Positions 61,125 through 64,000 of a DNA stretch of 64,000 nt are shown here, piece by piece. Positions within the stretch are counted from its first letter, which is position 1, and each line of letters begins with the position of its first letter. The notes under the pieces are model-generated. The model saw only the letters and a list, made by a program, of their open reading frames with translations, was not told where the DNA came from and made no database searches. This DNA is from Spirochaetales bacterium Spiro_02 (GTDB taxonomy: Bacteria > Spirochaetota > Spirochaetia > Sphaerochaetales > Sphaerochaetaceae), in NCBI GenBank assembly GCA_001604275.1, contig LVBD01000004.1, positions 27,995 to 91,994 on the forward strand, given 5' to 3'. The position numbers and the translations under genes were made by a program.

Positions 61125-62048
61125 ATGAGTGAAGGAATCGATTTCAAGGCGAGGATTGAGCAGGATGCGAAGATCCGCGAGCATATGGATAGGATCGGGA
61201 GGAAGATCCTGGTCATGAGCGGCAAAGGCGGCGTAGGCAAGACTACCGTTACAGTGAATCTCGCCAATGCGTTGGTCGACGCCGGTTGTACTGTGGGAAT
61301 CCTCGATACCGATCTTCATGGACCGAACGTTGCGAAGATGCTCGGGTGCGAGGATGGCCGTCTTGACAGTGAGGACGGGGTGAGTTTCCTCCCCGTCGAG
61401 GCGCGACCAGGTCTGAAGGTGGTGAGCCTGTCGTTCGCAATCCCCGATCCCGACGCTCCGATCGTGTGGCGTGGTCCGATGAAAATGTCCGCGATCAGAC
61501 AGTTCCTCGCGGATGTCGACTGGGGTGATCTCGATTTCCTGTTGATCGATTCCCCTCCGGGGACGGGCGACGAACAGCTGACCGTTTGTCAGAGCATTCC
61601 AGAAATGACCGGTTCGATCATTGTGACGACCCCCCAGGCCGTTGCTGTGCTCGATGCCCGCAGAAGCGTGAACTTTTCCCGAAAGCTCGGAGTCGCGATC
61701 ATAGGAGTCGTCGAGAACATGAGCGGACTGTTCTGCCCGCAGTGCCATACCGAGATCCCCGTATTCGGCATCGGCGGCGGCCAGAAGATGGCGCAGCAGA
61801 TGCATGTTCCGTTCCTCGGGCGCATCCCGCTTGAAGTTCCGTTGCGGGAAGCGGAGGACGACGGAGCATCATGGGTGGCCGCGGCTCCTGACAGCCAGTC
61901 CGCCGTAGCTTTCAAGCATATCGCGGCATTGCTCAACACAGGCACCGCCTGCAGCACGTCTCGCGACACTTCCTTCGCAGGAACCTCTGATTGCGCTCCC
62001 GAATCCTGCTCTTCCTGCGCAAGCGATTGTCCGTCAAGGAAACAGTAA
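61125..62048 (+). CDS. mrp: Mrp/ApbC-type iron-sulfur carrier ATPase with cysteine-rich tail
   Basis: A 307-residue P-loop ATPase: deviant Walker A SGKGGVGKTT near residue 29, switch I DTDLHGPN, Walker B DFLLIDSPPGTGDEQL and the cluster-binding CxxC in GLFCPQCHTE. Mrp proteins carry [4Fe-4S] clusters to apoproteins. The last 32 residues add five cysteines (SDCAPES, CSSCASDC), not seen in typical Mrp. The start at 61125 has GGGAG upstream and fits the family length. A Nudix gene follows after 13 bases. Confidence 0.88.
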   Translation: MSEGIDFKARIEQDAKIREHMDRIGRKILVMSGKGGVGKTTVTVNLANALVDAGCTVGILDTDLHGPNVAKMLGCEDGRLDSEDGVSFLPVEARPGLKVVSLSFAIPDPDAPIVWRGPMKMSAIRQFLADVDWGDLDFLLIDSPPGTGDEQLTVCQSIPEMTGSIIVTTPQAVAVLDARRSVNFSRKLGVAIIGVVENMSGLFCPQCHTEIPVFGIGGGQKMAQQMHVPFLGRIPLEVPLREAEDDGASWVAAAPDSQSAVAFKHIAALLNTGTACSTSRDTSFAGTSDCAPESCSSCASDCPSRKQ

Positions 62049-62061
62049 GTCGGAGGCCGGC

Positions 62062-62667
62062 ATGGACTATTTTACCAAAGGCGATATCGCCGATATCGAG
62101 CATCTGGTCTGGAAGACGACCGGACGCAAGAAGGTTTGGAACGGACCGATTTTCGATGTATGCAAGGTCCATCGCTGTTCGACGGATGGAAGGGAAGGGG
62201 ATTTCATCGAAGTGGAATCCCCCGACTGGGTCACCGTGATTCCTTGGTTCCGGGGGAGCGATGGAACCGCCCGGTTCATCATGGTACAGCAGTATCGCCA
62301 CGGTTCCGCTACCGTAACCAGGGAGTTTCCCGCAGGCTTGGTCGATTCCGGCGAGACTGCGGAGCATGCCGCGCTTCGAGAATTGCTGGAGGAGACCGGA
62401 ATCCGGGCCGGCAAGGTGACCTGCCTGGGGAAAGTTTCCCCGAACTCGGCATTCATGACCAATCGTTCGACGTTTTTTCTGATGGAGGAGTTGCAGGTCG
62501 TGCAGGAGCAGAACCTGGATGCGAACGAGCAACTGGATGTCCTGACCGTTCCTGTCGCAGATGTGACGAAGGCCATGGGAAACGGCTTGTATGACAATGG
62601 AATCATGATGATGGCTCTCGGGTTCTTTCTCCGCGAGGCGCTTTCCAGACCGGAACTGTTGCAATGA
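62062..62667 (+). CDS. Nudix hydrolase (ADP-ribose pyrophosphatase-like)
   Basis: A 201-residue protein with the Nudix box seen as EFPAGLVDSGE, then RELLEETGIRAG; the REXXEE glutamates bind Mg2+. The N-terminal domain with VTVIPWFRG and VQQYRHG resembles ADP-ribose pyrophosphatases (YffH/NudF type). It would hydrolyse ADP-ribose or a similar nucleoside diphosphate sugar. GGAGG lies before the ATG. It is probably co-transcribed with mrp. Confidence 0.9.
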   Translation: MDYFTKGDIADIEHLVWKTTGRKKVWNGPIFDVCKVHRCSTDGREGDFIEVESPDWVTVIPWFRGSDGTARFIMVQQYRHGSATVTREFPAGLVDSGETAEHAALRELLEETGIRAGKVTCLGKVSPNSAFMTNRSTFFLMEELQVVQEQNLDANEQLDVLTVPVADVTKAMGNGLYDNGIMMMALGFFLREALSRPELLQ

Positions 62668-62785
62668 TTCGGTAACATCCGGGACCTCCGGATGTTTGAC
62701 TTGATAGTGGGTCCATCGATTGTCTTGGAATGGATTTCGCCGACAGGCTCCCTCCGGTCAATAAAAGGAGGGGAAGGAGAATGCT

Positions 62786-63547
62786 ATGAAACATCGTCCC
62801 GCCGTATTGTTGACTTTCGGTCTTCTGGCGATCACCGTTTCCGTTCTTACGGGATGCGGTTCCGTTCCCGGTGCACAGGCGGAGGATCAGATTCTTCGGA
62901 CTGTGTCCGTTTCCGGCACCGGCGTGGTCAAGGTCACCCCCGATATCGCGACGTTCACCGTCGGCATATCGGAGTCCGCACCGACGACCGCCGAAGCCCA
63001 GCAGATGGTGAACAAGAAAATGACGATGATCCTCTCCTTGTTACGGGAAAGCGGCATCGAGGATAAGGATATGGCGACCAACTATCTGACGCTCCGTCCC
63101 GAATACACATGGACGGACGGCAAGCAGCAGCTTGTCGGGCAACGCGCAAGCCAGCAGGTAGCGGTGACGCTCCGCGGTCTGGACAAGGATTCGAAGAAAC
63201 TGTCCGGTCTTGTGGATAAGCTCGGAGTGGTTACGGGTATCGAATTCTCTTCCGTCCAGTTCGACCGTCAGGACAAGAGCCAGGCATACGAAGAAGCTCG
63301 CGAGCTTGCGGTCCTGAAGGCGCTGGAGAAAGCGGAAATCTATTCCAGAACCTCCGGCATGACGCTCGCTCGTCCGCTTTCGATCAGTGAACAGAACGAC
63401 GTTTCCTACTCGCTTCGCAACAATGTCGCGACGATGCCGAAATTGGCGATGATGGAATCCGCCGGATCCTCCGACTATGCTTCGGAACTGCCCTCCGGCG
63501 ATCTGGAAATTTCCTGTACGATCTTCATGATGTACGAAATGCGTTGA
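62786..63547 (+). CDS. SIMPL-domain (DUF541) lipoprotein
   Basis: A 253-residue secreted protein. The N-terminus is a lipoprotein signal (LLAITVSVLTGCGS, with the modified Cys at about residue 20). The rest is a SIMPL/DUF541 domain: VSVSGTGVVKVTPDIATFTVGI at the start, then KKMTMILSLLRESGIEDKDM and a C-terminal CTIFMMYEM. These form ring oligomers of unsettled role in the periplasm or outer membrane. GGAGGGGAAGGAG lies before the ATG. Confidence 0.9.
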   Translation: MKHRPAVLLTFGLLAITVSVLTGCGSVPGAQAEDQILRTVSVSGTGVVKVTPDIATFTVGISESAPTTAEAQQMVNKKMTMILSLLRESGIEDKDMATNYLTLRPEYTWTDGKQQLVGQRASQQVAVTLRGLDKDSKKLSGLVDKLGVVTGIEFSSVQFDRQDKSQAYEEARELAVLKALEKAEIYSRTSGMTLARPLSISEQNDVSYSLRNNVATMPKLAMMESAGSSDYASELPSGDLEISCTIFMMYEMR

Positions 63548-63571
63548 CATGGCGCCGTTACCCGTCCCCCC

Positions 63572-63603
63572 CCTCCCCATGGTTTTGCCTTGGGGAGGTT
63601 TTC
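63572..63603 (+). terminator. Rho-independent terminator after the SIMPL gene
   Basis: CCTCCCC and GGGGAGG form a 7-bp stem around a 13-base loop, followed by TTTTCG. It lies 25 bases after the SIMPL stop. Confidence 0.75.
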
Positions 63604-63748
63604 GACATTGCAAAATGGATGTCATAACCTTGTGTGATAACGAAAGTAATTTTCCGATTTTTTCTGTACAAGGGAAGATATGTCAAAAGATAGTTGATTA
63701 TTTAGTCGGATATTACTGAATTTTGGAAAAAACAATCTTCAAAAAGAC

Positions 63749-63777
63749 TTAACATAAGTCATGAATTTTGGTATATT
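63749..63777 (+). promoter_or_regulatory. Strong promoter near the window end
   Basis: TTAACA (63749-63754), a 17-base spacer and TATATT (63772-63777). Upstream DNA is A/T-rich with A runs at 63727-63733 and 63740-63745, like an UP element. The 63604-63748 stretch holds nothing else I can support. Confidence 0.8.
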
Positions 63778-63784
63778 ATATACT

Positions 63785-63950
63785 GTCTGCTTGAAGATTC
63801 GCAAGGTCTATCCAACCTTGCTTCCCTTAATCTTCTTCCAGATGCTTTGTCACGTCGTTTCCCCCTCGGTTTCGAGGAGACGTTGCAGAGCCATCCCCCG
63901 CTTACCAAAGCGGACTCCTTCATGAGTGCAAGCATGAAGGAGTTTTATTT
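63785..63950 (+). ncRNA. Structured RNA of about 165 nt, unknown class
   Basis: Between the promoter and a terminator there are four stems and no open frame: (1) GAAGATT/AATCTTC at 63793-63799 and 63829-63835 enclosing CAAGGT/ACCTTG; (2) ACGTC/GACGT with inner CCTCG/CGAGG and a GTTT loop, 63852-63883; (3) CCGCTT-ACCA-AAGCGG, 63898-63913; (4) the terminator ACTCCTTCATG/CATGAAGGAGT at 63914-63943 with TTTATTT. It could be a small regulatory RNA or the leader of a gene beyond the window. It does not match tmRNA, 6S, SRP RNA or a riboswitch I know. Confidence 0.75.
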
Positions 63951-64000
63951 GTCTGTAGATGTCAAGTAGGAAATGCAATAGACAAAGATTTCATTCAGAT

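Noticed and set aside
60876..61805. A 309-codon minus-strand frame over mrp
   Set aside because: Mrp is unmistakable on the other strand; the minus frame is a codon-bias shadow.
63780..63950. tmRNA, 6S or SRP RNA at the end of the window
   Set aside because: No tRNA-like 3' end, no central 6S bubble and no SRP helix-8 GGAA/GCA motif could be found.

Overview
The window reads as a chromosomal segment of an anaerobic, diderm, sugar-fermenting bacterium, most likely a spirochaete of the Sphaerochaeta/Treponema type. The grounds are many Rbs/Mgl-type sugar ABC importers, a BMP-family nucleoside importer, a Na+-pumping oxaloacetate decarboxylase, a selenium-type xanthine dehydrogenase, and several beta-barrel-like outer-membrane proteins with short signal peptides. 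This placement is inference from gene content; no rRNA, tRNA, insertion sequence, phage or CRISPR array was seen.

1-15.1 kb is an L-rhamnose region. It begins inside an ABC ATPase gene, followed by two permeases and L-rhamnose mutarotase (rhaM). Next comes a DeoR-type repressor with a promoter and 11-bp operator-like repeats, leading an operon that encodes a pyruvate-dehydrogenase-like E2, E3 and fused E1, a PHP-domain protein, a short-chain dehydrogenase, a SorE-like zinc dehydrogenase and rhamnulokinase (rhaB). 15.3-20.6 kb is an mglBAC-like importer with a palindromic operator in front and a LacI regulator behind.

20.9-25.1 kb holds a zinc alcohol dehydrogenase, an aldo/keto reductase, a XylR-like AraC regulator and a fructose-6-phosphate-aldolase-type transaldolase. 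25.2-33.4 kb is mixed: a CrtO-like acyltransferase, a WYL regulator, two small unknown genes, RNase D, a MATE exporter, a PanE-like reductase, an M20 peptidase and a YghZ-like reductase. 33.8-36.5 kb is a single-gene selenium-dependent xanthine dehydrogenase with a long leader, followed by a 50-residue coiled-coil protein gene and a DUF3842 gene.

37.6-44.2 kb encodes a metal ABC transporter whose ATPase carries an N-terminal DUF1893 domain, then two Wzi-like outer-membrane proteins. 44.3-48.9 kb (minus strand) is a BMP/YufOPQ nucleoside importer. 49.2-51.7 kb (minus) has a PfkB sugar kinase, dCMP deaminase and an esterase. 51.8-56.8 kb is a five-gene export operon (LolD/MacB-like ATPase, two FtsX-type permeases, a LolA-like periplasmic protein, a beta-barrel protein) behind a promoter that carries an inverted repeat. 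57.0-60.8 kb (minus) is oadGAB, with a double-biotinyl alpha subunit. 61.1-63.6 kb has an Mrp ATPase, a Nudix hydrolase and a SIMPL-domain lipoprotein. The window ends with a strong promoter, four hairpins and a terminator that look like a roughly 165-nt structured RNA.

The most unusual features are: a family of 11-bp-periodic repeats (consensus GCAATGACNNN) at gene ends, mostly between convergent genes; the end-of-window RNA; the 2-oxoacid-dehydrogenase-like complex embedded in the rhamnose locus; the DUF1893-ABC fusion; and the tandem biotinyl domains of OadA.
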